A stretch of 64,000 nt of DNA from positions 91,667,944-91,731,943 of the forward strand of contig CM045763.1 of NCBI GenBank assembly GCA_025200525.1, given 5' to 3'. Numbering within the stretch: position 1 is the stretch's first letter; every line of letters starts with the position of its first letter. Shown in pieces: positions 46,184 to 56,509 of this stretch. The notes beneath the pieces are model-generated. The model saw only the letters and a list, made by a program, of their open reading frames with translations. It had not been told where the DNA came from and did no database searches. The translations under genes and the position numbers were made by a program. Source of the stretch: Camellia lanceoleosa (taxonomy: Eukaryota; Streptophyta; Magnoliopsida; Ericales; Theaceae).

Positions 46184-47933
46184 TTACTTAAGGTGGGTCC
46201 TGCTGCCAAACCTTTTTTGGGTGGCTATTGCAAACAAAATTTGATTGTGACGTGGGTCCTGTAGCCAAAGCTTTTTTGGGGTGGATATTGCAAACAAAAT
46301 TTGATTGTGTAGATCTTTATCCTATCCTAGTATTCCTGTAAATTGTTTGTCAAGTCTATGGCTACAAATCATTTATGCAAATAATATATATGAAAATAGT
46401 CAATGGCTGCAATCCTAATGGACCAAATCTGTGACTTGTTCATTAGTTCTAGTTAAAAGTTAATTTTTTTTTAACATGAATAGAAATCTTGCGAAAGTAA
46501 TTACGTTGGATTGTATTTTTATTTTTATTTTTATTTTTAATAAATTACAGTTTTTAAAAAAAAATTATTTATGAAAATTTTTCTTAAAAATTATTAGAAA
46601 ACACAAAAAAAGTTATTTTTGAGTTTATGATAAAAAAATTTGACACAAATACAAAAAATAAGTGTTTTCGAAAACATGAAAAACAGAAAAATAAAAAATA
46701 AATTGAAACTTTTTTTTTTTTTTTTTGTGAGTAAGCAACTTTCTGTTTCGATTTTTGTTTCTTTTTTTCTTTTTGGATGGATTATCAACTGATCATGTTT
46801 TCCAAGCAAAAATTAAAAAATAAAAATAATCATCACTTTGAATAATTTCAGACTATAATGGAAATTCTATTTATACATAATATTTATTATACAAAAAATT
46901 CTATAAGAATGATGTATTGCTATTATTTTTGTAAATGAACCCATTTCATAGATATTTTGTTTTAAAGTGAAGTCTACATTAAACTACATATTATTCTATA
47001 TTAATTTTCTATGGTGTTTGAGGTTTGCTTTTCTTTTCTTTTTTTGTGATTTTTTTATTAGTTTATTTTCGTTTTTAATAAACTTTAAAAAAAATTAAAA
47101 AGATTAGGCTTCCAGATTTTACTCAAATAAACGAATTGTAAAATTAAAAATCTTCAAAAAAAATTATAAAAAAAAGTGAAAAATAAACCAATAATAGTGG
47201 ACTTTTTAGCTTATGGTTTTTTCATTTTTTTTTAATTTTTCTAAATTTTTTTTTTTATTTTTTAGAATTGTATACATAAGATGGATCGAAAAAAGTAAAA
47301 AACAAAAATTGACATAATTTTGAAAAAAAATCATTAAAGACAAAAAAGAAAAAAAAAATAAAAAAGAAGTTGACTTTGGTGTTGTTTATTTTGAAGGTTT
47401 GAGGGGGTGGGATTAGATTATTAGTCCATCTGGACTAATAGTCCGTAATTTGGTTCAAATTTTTGGCATCGGACTATTAGTCCCACTAGATTAGGTAGTG
47501 AAATGATCATTTTGACCCTCTACTGTTTAATTATGTATTATATTTAGTAAAATTTAATAAAATTTAGGCCACAAACATTACATCCAACCACAAAAAAACC
47601 CAACTATCTTCCCAAACACAAAAAAAAAAATTTTCCAATAATATTCTACAACTAAAAAAACCTACATAAAAACTCACTTCCCAAACACTCACTAAGTTTT
47701 GTTTCTCACCTGGAGTGGTGAGATTTGCTAAGAAATCAAAATTATTCTTTTAATCATTATCCATCCAAAAAAAAGTTGAAAAATCACATTCATTTCTTTT
47801 CATTTAAAACTCCAATTATTTTTTTTCTTTTCTCACCTCTTAATTCAAACGGATCGTAAATTGGCAATCTCGTTTGACAACATTTCCTTCAATTGTAATT
47901 TTATTCGTTCTTTTGTTTCAGTAAGGATATGAG
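46184..47933. other. AT-rich spacer with a 59-bp tandem duplication
   Basis: Two adjacent copies of about 59 bp (46192-46250 and 46251-46310) share GTGGGTCCTG and TTGCAAACAAAATTTGATTG. The rest is AT-rich with many homopolymer runs. At about 47420-47450 a small hairpin (TTAGTCC...GGACTAA) may belong to a worn MITE. No gene is seen. Confidence 0.6.
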
Positions 47934-48028
47934 TGTTAAGATGTAAATCTAACTCGAATTGTGCCTATACAGAAAAGTTTATATTCTTGAGGCTTACATG
48001 TTTGCTACTTCGCGGACTATGTATGGAG

Positions 48029-48236
48029 ATCGAGCGGTCATTTCTGCACTCGAGTGGTGAATAGGAGCATTTAGTATCTCTGTCTACAAACTAAACTTCT
48101 AGAAAAGATGTTTCACTACTCGAGCGGTGAAATATGCGCTCGGGCGATTAACCTATACGTTTTACACCACCTTTACTCACACCGCTCAAGCGGTGAAGTA
48201 TGTGCTCAAGCGGTCTTCGCGATCCTGTTTTCTATA
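48029..48236 (+). promoter_or_regulatory. CTCGAG-pair module in the Sirevirus-like solo LTR
   Basis: Pairs start at 48029/48049 (ATCGAG/CTCGAG), 48119/48139 (CTCGAG/CTCGGG) and 48185/48205 (CTCAAG/CTCAAG), each 20 bp apart. A TCTATAGAG box follows at about 48231, some 20 bp after the last motif. Confidence 0.6.
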
Positions 48237-48558
48237 GAGTGCGTCATTCACTATTTTTAGGGTTTAAGCCATCTAAAATATGGGACAGCAAAGCTATCAA
48301 GGTTTTCTATATTAGAAGATATTTTTATAAGTGTTTCCTTGATGATTTGAGAGTCATCGGTAGATCTACGAGTTTCATATTGGTATTATCAAGGGGTTTG
48401 TCTTTATTATTTTATTCACAAAAGAGAGAAGTGTTTTTCAGTAGATTCCGAGAAACTTAGGCCTGAACCTTTGGTGGATTTTGGAGTGGCTCTTCATTGT
48501 GGATTTGACATCAGCGTTGTGAATTCAACATTGGGCAAGACAATTCCAAGATGAAGAC

Positions 48559-49068
48559 TGTTAGAAAAATAGTATCAAACTTTATGGAAAATATAATTTA
48601 AAAACATGTAAATGGTTTTTTGGCAAAACCAAAACTGAAATAAATCGAAATAATAACGTAACAAAACTTACAGTACATAAATAGATAAAACCAGATCGAG
48701 TCAAGTGTATGACACTCTTTCCTTAAGACATGTTCGTCCTCCCACCCGTGTTCAGGATTCAATGGATGTCTATCTCCCAAGATAAAACGAGCAATGTCTT
48801 GCACTAGCAGCACTACCATTGCAAGCCTAGCGAACTTCGCTGTATATGCACTCTCTTTATAAAAAAAATTAGACTCAGGAAACTATGAAAAATAAATGCA
48901 AAGATGAAGAAAAAATGACGAATACTCTATCCAAACTGAAGTGAGAGAGATGGAATTTATAAATTCTTCCGTGACTCTTCAAAAAGGTTGTGACCCTTTA
49001 AAAAGACACACTCTTCCATCTCAAGAGACACAACCATTGGAGTAAATTTTAATTCAAATTTTCCAACA
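48559..49068 (-). repeat. LTR (3' in element sense), about 510 bp
   Basis: It starts TGTTAGAAAAATAGTA and ends TTTTCCAACA in plus coordinates. It is colinear with 54915-55423. Confidence 0.88.
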
Positions 49069-49080
49069 ATCCCCCACATA
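49069..49080 (-). promoter_or_regulatory. Polypurine tract
   Basis: Minus-strand TTATGTGGGGGAT abuts the LTR start TGTTGG. Confidence 0.65.
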
Positions 49081-52000
49081 AATGAAATTTATGGAAAGGA
49101 CATGCTGTTGTAAACAAAGGGAGAGTACATTAACAAAATATCATCCATTGGGATAAGTAGCTTTTGGCTTTGAACCTTCCCTAGTGAAAGCCTATCAGAC
49201 TTACTAGCTAATCAGTGGACGTGATGTCTTGAACTGTTCAGCAATTTGTGTAAGTGAAGACAATAGAATTCACATAGAATATCTCTAGACACAGCTTAGT
49301 TCTCACGGTTGTGCCTGTTTTAGCCTTGGGCATGTCCTAGTATTTCATGAGTGCTTTAGAAAATTTAACCTTATTAATTCTCATAGAAGCGGCCCCTTCA
49401 CACTCATATAGGTGATCCTTATTTCGAGTCTCTAAAATACTCCTCTTGAAAGATACCCCTCTAGGGTTTTCAAGATATAAGTGATCATTAAAAGCGTAGC
49501 TTACCCCTAAGTCTTCTACATACAACACATGTTGCAGACATCACTCTCATCATAGGAATGGATAGAAGATAAACTCCTTTAGTGATTTCTGGCAAGTCAC
49601 ACATAACTTAGTTATCTCTTTGAACTTAGTTCTTGGGATCTCCAGCCATCTAAGTAGGGTTACTATTATGATGACTATAATGTAATAGACTTTAATCATA
49701 TTTCCCTCGATGAACTTTCCCTCATTTGCTCTCTGATCAAACTTTTTGTTTAGCAACCGCTATTTTTCGTTTGACCTTCTCAGCTATATATCATTGAGTA
49801 GATAGTAGATCCATTATATTATCTTTAGACAATATTCACAATTAAAAGCAAATGTCCTACAGTATTAAGTCTTTGATTTCATCGAGACTTACCATTACTC
49901 TATGTCACTCCCATTTTCAAATTTAAATAATAAACATAGAGTTGTTCCTTAGGAGTTAATGAAACTATTTTTGCTTCTACTCCAACTTTGTCCTATAGAA
50001 AGAATTGAGATTCTTCGTTGAACTATTATCAGAACCGTTACTTTGGTAAAATCCTCTAAGAACCCCTACATTTAAAACTTAATTTCTCTTGTTGATGTAT
50101 AGTTACACAAAAATATTAATACACCCCCACAATTCTGAGGTAAATCAACATATATCATTAATTGGTGTGCTTGAACTAAATAACAAGATGTAAATTGCTT
50201 TGTGAATATAATCACAATACTAATTTGTCTAAAATACAATTAGACTTCATAACTTTCTTTTGCAGTACAAAGAAAAAATGGCTAATACCGGTTGTGGCCA
50301 CAATACTTTGTCAAATAACATTTCTTTAGCCATGCATTATTTATTTTTGCTTACTCCAACCCTTAATTCCAATCTCAACATGGAATATAAATATCACTGT
50401 ATAATTACATTTACATCTTATTTGTCTTATCCAGTATTGGTGACTACATCGACAATTACCAAAGCGTCTTTCATCCATGAAATATTTTAACTCATATAAT
50501 ATTTCATTCTAGAGTTATCGGCCACCACACCAATTTCACAGTCATTATTCCAAAGAATAGTTAGAATTCCTCCTATGTCAAAACACATACGTTCACATTT
50601 TTATCAACACTTTGATAAATAATTGACATTCATTTATAATATATCACATACCAAATCGATATATCAAATATATCAATTAATGACATCCTATCACAAAGAA
50701 TTGTAAATATTAATTATCAACTCTATAACATAAGTAGGCATGGACACAAATAAATTAAAATTTCCAGCACTGAAAACTAGTTAAAACTGTTAAAACCAGT
50801 TTCTAAAAACAATTCTAGAACTAAAAATCAGAAAACAAATTTAAACAAAAAAATTTCGAACTGGAAATACAGAAAAACAGTTTAAATTTCAAAACTGGAA
50901 AAACCAGAAAAATAAATTGTTCAAAACTAGTTTAACAATTTCGAGAATAAGAAAATAAATAAATAAATAAAAACAGTTTGAAAAATAACTATTTCCAGCA
51001 CTGTTTTTAAAAAAACAATTTTAAATAAACCGCTCCAACACTGTTTATATAAACAAAACAGTTTTTAAAATAAAACAAAAAACTGTTTTTAGATTATTCT
51101 AATTTAACCAAAAAACCAACTTCCAATAAATCTTGATCTTGTGAGATGTGTCGTATCATGATAATATGGCAGACATTGGTTCCCTTAGGTAATTTCTATC
51201 GAATACGTAGTGCCTTCAAATATGGGGCCTGCAAGCTTAGTCAAAATCCTTTTGTTACCAAGAGAATGAATTGCAGATGAGATCAAGAGATTCTTTGCAA
51301 ACACTCTGGAGAGGCATGGACATAATTCTTGCAATTTGTCCGCATCATCACATTCCAGAATGTTCTTTGATGAAAAGATTCAATTGAACTCATTGAATCT
51401 TGATTTGGACAATAACATTCTTGGGGTAGGAGATAATCAACTAGACAGATGCTTGATGAAATTTTTAATACCATATATTTGAATGATGACTAACATCACA
51501 TAAACAAATATTTGTTACGGTAAGTTCTATTCACGCTACAAGTTTCTAGTTATACAACAATTATAAGATTTAAATGCATAATATTCATCAAATAAAAGTT
51601 AGACATGCTCATACACTAGAATTTATACATCCAAAACATTTATTTGAATATATTTAGTTTAATTTGAAGAGATAGAATAAAGCAATTAAATAATAGATTA
51701 TAAACAGAATATATAAATCCCAGTGACTCATAATGTGAATCATGAATTTATTCCATTTGGGCCAACACTGTAAACAAAGTCACAAGTAAAAACCTAGGGC
51801 CCACTAACTTTGATATCCATAACTTGGACCATAAAGCTAGAGTACTATGTGTGGCCCATGCATGAAATTGAGTTACATTCAAATTCAAATTATAATAAAA
51901 ACCAACTATTTGAAACATTGTTATAATCCTCCACAATAATGTTTCCTTTCTCAGCCATATCCCAAACTTTGTGCAAAATTTCGGCAAAGAATGGTATAAA

Positions 52001-52139
52001 TCACTTTTTCTTATTGAACATATTATGCGCTACAGGCTCATGCAATTCACCATATACAAATAATAAATCAATTATATTTTTCCAAAAACCATAAACAGGA
52101 TCAAATCTGTCTTAAGATTGTAAAGACTCAAATATATAT
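49081..52139. other. AT-rich interior, unrecognised
   Basis: About 3 kb with only short, unrelated open frames on both strands. A stretch at about 50760-51110 is rich in repeated AAACTG/CAGTTT phrases such as AAAACAGTTT. No domain could be assigned. Confidence 0.4.
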
Positions 52140-52591
52140 ATATAGAAAGGGAAATGAGTGCAGTGTGGATGTTAAAGGTTAACGGGTGTTTGGTGGGTGA
52201 AAAAGGATTTGTTTTTTATATATATATATATCTTACCATCCAGCTGGAGTTTAATCTTTCGGTGGGACAGTGATGAAAGTTTGTAGAGAAAGGTAGTGTG
52301 GTCCACTAAAAGAGAGAAGTGAGTGGTGGAGTGGGGCAAAGGTGTAGGGAATGAGAATATCTTGCAACATTGAGGAATTCAGAACCCATTTTCATCGACT
52401 TCTTGTCTCTATGCAACTCCCTCTGCTGGGTATCTCTCTCTACAATATACTCACCAAGCTCTCTCTCTCTCCGATTTTGAATCTTTGAGGCTTGCAATCT
52501 GGAACTCGAATCCATAGCACGTACCTCTTGTGTTGGGGTTTTGCTGAACTAGAAGGTTCTTTTAAGGGCTGTAACTGAAGGAATTGTAGAG
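52140..52591 (+). promoter_or_regulatory. Promoter-like and 5' UTR-like sequence of the tetraspanin fragment
   Basis: TATATATA runs at 52133-52144 and 52219-52232 are followed by a pyrimidine-rich leader (CTCTCTCTCTCTCC near 52461) and then the ATG at 52592. The layout is that of a plant gene 5' end, unlike the surrounding retrotransposon DNA. Confidence 0.5.
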
Positions 52592-53133
52592 ATGGCGTGC
52601 ATGGCTTGTAGGGGTTGTTGGGAATGCTTATTGAAGATTTTGAACTTCTTGATGACTCTTACTGTGCAGCTATTATGGGTTTTGGGGTCTACTTGTTTGT
52701 GATGTTTGAAAAGTCATCTTCTAGTGATATCGCTCCCACCAGTGCCAATATGGTACAGCTTGGTCGGCCGATGCTCATGGCTGTTTCTCTGTCAAGCAGC
52801 TTTTGGGATAGCCTCCCGAAAGCTTGGTTCATATATTTATTTATTGGTGTTGGCGTGGTTCTCTTTGTAATATCTTGTTTCGATTGTATTGGAGCAACAA
52901 CACGGAATGGATGCTGCCTGACTTGTTATGCGGTACTAATGATCTTGCTGATTTTGGTAGAACTGGCATGTGCAGCTTTTATCTTCTTTGACAAAAGCTG
53001 GGAAGACGACATTCCAACTGATAAAACTGGAGACTTTGATATGATATATGAGTTTTTGGAAGACAATTGGGAACTTTTCAGATGGGTTGCTCTTGGGATT
53101 GTTATTTTCCAGGTTCTCCACGTGGAGGGGTAA
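52592..53133 (+). pseudogene. TOM2A-like tetraspanin, truncated and frameshifted
   Basis: The ATG at 52592 opens MACMACRGCWECLLKILNFL, the N-terminus and first membrane segment of TOM2A-type plant tetraspanins. A one-base loss near 52664 shifts the frame, and homology continues in the frame 52666-53133. There FGVYLFVMF, membrane segments 2 (AWFIYLFIGVGVVLFVISCF) and 3 (CYAVLMILLILVELACAAFI), then DKSWEDDIPTDKTGDFDMIY, match the family order. Homology stops inside membrane segment 4 after VALGIVIFQ, at a CAG/GT junction, so an exon end is likely. In plants TOM2A is a vacuolar-membrane host protein. This copy lacks the C-terminal part and is broken. It lies inside an LTR element. Confidence 0.82.
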
Positions 53134-54909
53134 GAAGGAGATTTAAATTTCAACAAAATGTTTAGTGGGTTTGACCCATGGGGTTCTTTTTGGGAGTTTT
53201 TAGAGTGAAATTTTGTCAAAGTGTTTTCCATAAAAGTCGGAGGGCTTGTCGTGTTCTTCGCAATGATGATCTCGGATCCATGATCGGGTGATATTTGCAT
53301 TTTCGGATTAGCTCTTTTTCAAACTTGAGGTAGGGATTCCTACTCATTCTTATGTGCTTTAACATAAACATTGAGTTATTTGTATAGATGGATTGATTTG
53401 GGAAAATTAAGACTTGAAATGTGTTATTTTAAAAAGATGGGTTTTGTTATTTTGGCTCATAAATATATATTTGGGTCTTAAAATGATAGTATTGTTGATG
53501 TTGTTGATAATATTTGGACCTTTGGGTCAATACTCAAAAAAAGAGAAAAATGCCATGTTTGGATATATTTGGGTCATTAGTGTAATTAATGACAACTGTT
53601 AAGGAAATGTGAAATTGAGTTGAAAATAATGAAATTAGCTCATTATGGGTTAGAATGGTGGAGTTGAATTTATTAATCGCTCACTTTCAAAAGGTTGAGA
53701 TTTTATATCTGTTGAGACATTTATTATCTGTTTAGAAATAACTGCTTTGGGCTATCGGTGGAGAATAGTCTTGATTGTTGTAGACAATGCATGATGATTA
53801 GGCAAACTAAAACTAATCAATTGAATATCTCATCGAATATAGCGACTGGAATAATGCATTAACTTTATGTACTGATTGATTGTATATGATCTATGTTTAT
53901 ATACATGTGTTGTGTGGGAGGAGATAGGGGATGTACTCCACGGTTTAGGGGAAGATAGGGGATGAACCTCTAAACCGGATTTTGTGTGACATTGATACAG
54001 CACTACAATGTGTATCAAGTGTTGATTATGGAAGTGTTTAAATTGATTTGATATAGCACTAAAATGTATATCGTCATCAATTGTGAAGTATAGAAGTGAT
54101 TCTATGTTATGTTGATACAGCACCGAAATGTGTATCTTTCGTAAAGTGTGGAAATAGTTTATGTATTATCAATATAACATTAAAATGTGTATCCATCATG
54201 AATTTCAAAAGTGTTTTAAAGATGAGTCTTAATCTCATTAAGTTATTGGACTAGGTGTTGAGCCTTGTTTTCAAACTCGAAGTTGAAGAAGAAATGAGAA
54301 ATGAAATGTAATATGGACTTAATGTCATGAAACCGAAAATGTTAATTTGAGTCTTTATCTCAATTGAAATAGAAATACTGTTGATATGAGATGTAATCTC
54401 ACTTAAAGGATATGGCCAGGTTCTGAACCAGGATTATGAATTAAGAAATGGAAATTAATATGAACATGGATACATTTGTCATGTAATTGAAATGGATTAT
54501 GAATGGATATATGTGAATCAAACATTTATCGAATGCTCACGTTTTAGTTATTGCTCATATTATGTTTAGCATATCTCTACTGGGCTGTTAGCTCACCCTA
54601 TACGGGAATATCATTTTCAGGTACAAGTGAGGTGTTACCTCCAAGGCAATAGCATGGATGGACTTTCGGGAAGTAAGAGTTTCCTATTTATGCTTTATGT
54701 GTTCATGTTTGTTATTTGTAAAGCCAAGGGCTTAAGATGTAATGAGTGAGACTCGATTTGTGTAACCAAGAAATGTCTTGGAAAGATGATAGCCTATGTG
54801 GCATTTAATTGCTTGTTAAACAGTGAACGCTGATATATGGAAGTATGTTGTTTCTCATATTTATTCCGCATATGAGTTATCATTATTGTAATATTTTGGG
54901 GGCGTTACA
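53134..54909 (+). repeat. Gypsy-type LTR fragment, 5' truncated
   Basis: Features typical of plant Gypsy LTRs occur in order: AAAAGTCGGAGGGCTTGTCG, TGAGGTAGGGATTCCTACTC, GGGCTGTTAGCTCACCC, TTTTCAGGTAC, and the end GGGGGCGTTACA at 54909. A short repeat of GATACAGCACTACAATGTGT-like phrases spans 53990-54200. The start is not found: it joins the tetraspanin fragment directly. It is followed by AAGAT, then the Copia-type LTR. Confidence 0.6.
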
Positions 54910-54914
54910 AAGAT

Positions 54915-55423
54915 TGTTAGAAAAATAGTACCAAACTATATGGAAAATATAATTTAAAAATATGTAAACGATTTTTGGGCAAAACCAAAACTGAAATAAA
55001 TCGACATAATAACATAACAAAACTTACAGTACATAAATAGATAAAACCTAGTCGAGTCAAGTGTGTGACACTCTTTCCTTAAGACATATTCGTCCTTCTA
55101 CTGGTGCTCAGGATTCAATGGACATCTATCTCCCGGGATACAACAATTAATGTCTTACGCTAGCAGCACTACCGTTGCAAGCCTAGCGAACTTCGTTGTG
55201 CATACACTCTCTTTATAGAAAAATTAGACTCAGGAAAATATGAAGAATAAATACAAAGATGAAGAAGAAATGACGAATTCTCTATCCAAATTGAAGTGAG
55301 ATAGATGGAATTTATAGATTCCTCCGTGACTCTTCAGAAAGGTTGTGACCCTTTAAAAAGACACACTCTTCCATCTCAAGAGACACAACTATTAGAGTAA
55401 ATTTTAATTCAAATTTTCCAACA
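54915..55423 (-). repeat. LTR (5' in element sense), about 509 bp
   Basis: It is colinear with 48559-49068, with scattered substitutions. In element orientation it ends CTAACA and should be followed by a primer site, but the adjacent DNA is the Gypsy LTR end. Confidence 0.88.
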
Positions 55424-55742
55424 ATGACGATGGTGGAAAAGGACATCGAGGTTGGTTCAATTTGGGTGTAGATTTGTTAGGTAATTGAGGGTACATATGT
55501 GTAATTATTTTCTGTCTTCTTAGTGCATTGTTTTGTGGCTTTGGCCCATGATTTTTTTTTTATCACATTTGGAGGCACTCTAATTGTGATTTTTTTCACA
55601 TTAAATCCTTGTGTCGTTTTGTTATTGATTCTGTGATTAGGATTGGTACTCACTATTTAAAATTGAAATATAATCACGAATCAATATCGTAAAAATTTTA
55701 GATTTTTCACCTTCTATCTGGGAGGGTACCTGCTGTGCTTAG

Positions 55743-56459
55743 TGTTAGGAAAAATCGATGTGATTCCCCACAAGTAAATCAATCAATGGGAATAAAAACT
55801 AATGCAGAAAAATTAAATCAAAGGCAACACAAGAATTTTTACGTGATTCCCTCAATGTAAGGTACGTCCACGGGATCGAAATTCGATTCCACTATCAACC
55901 AAATAAGTTCCAAACGATTACAAACGAGACACTAATGGTCTCACAAAACCACCCTTAGGTGAATTCTAAATAATCACAAATAAACAAGAGGAAAGATCTC
56001 ACCAAATAGATAAACCAAAATCTTCAGAACCAGAGTTGAAGAAGATCCAAAATAACGAACCCAAATCATCCAACTGTGAAGCCGAAACCGAAGTAGCCAA
56101 CCGAAGATTCCACACCTTAATCAATTAAGCCACTGGATTGACTTTTCCACATGCACTATCTCACAAAACAAATTGATCAATTAAGTGCTGCTACTTCACA
56201 AAACAATAGACCCAAAGCACTATCTCATCAAGATTGTATGCTGCTGCCGCCGCTCTTCCTTGGGAAAAACAACCCAAAAATAATATATTGAATCTAGGGT
56301 TTTTTTTTTATCAAACCTTAGTTGTTTCCAAATTGGATTGGGTCTTCACAAATTAAATATAATATATAAAAATATATTATAATTAATACTAAACCAAATT
56401 AAATTCTTTTTCCAAAAACCAATTGGGTCCCACACTCCAATAAGGAGGTATACCCAACA
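55743..56459 (-). repeat. 3' LTR of the Tork-like element (717 bp)
   Basis: It starts TGTTAGGAAAAATCG and ends TATACCCAACA in plus coordinates. It is colinear with 60507-61228. Confidence 0.95.
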
Positions 56460-56472
56460 ATTTTTCTCCTAC
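56460..56472 (-). promoter_or_regulatory. Polypurine tract
   Basis: Minus-strand GTAGGAGAAAAAT abuts the LTR start TGTTGGG. Confidence 0.8.
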
Positions 56473-56509
56473 CGACTTAGGTGGAGACATCAACCATACT
56501 CGCCAAGGT

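Larger units (their letters stand above)
48559..55423 (-). mobile_element. LTR element without recognisable gag-pol, carrying a host tetraspanin fragment
   Basis: LTRs of about 510 bp (48559-49068 and 54915-55423) flank a 5.8 kb interior. Flanks AAGAC and ATGAC match at four of five bases. On the minus strand TGTGGGGGAT precedes the LTR start TGTTGGAAAATTTG, a good polypurine tract, hence minus orientation and probably Copia. No primer site follows the other LTR. No retrotransposon protein was recognised inside. Because both outer flanks are halves of one solo LTR, everything between arrived in or after this insertion. Confidence 0.72.
47934..55709 (+). mobile_element. Sirevirus-like solo LTR (about 911 bp), split by an insertion
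   Basis: The left part (47934-48558) starts TGTTAAG and the right part (55424-55709) ends GATTTTTCA. Joined, they match the length and order of the Sirevirus LTR at 8192-9098, including GTGAATTCAACAT, the ATCACA...GGAGGC segment and the AATCACGAATCA end. No primer site follows 55709, so this is a solo LTR. Flanks ATGAG and CCTTC do not match, so either the start is misplaced or the duplication has eroded. Confidence 0.72.

Noticed and set aside
49337..49756. Two minus-strand frames as Copia coding remnants
   Set aside because: No motif of gag, protease, integrase or RT could be found in them.
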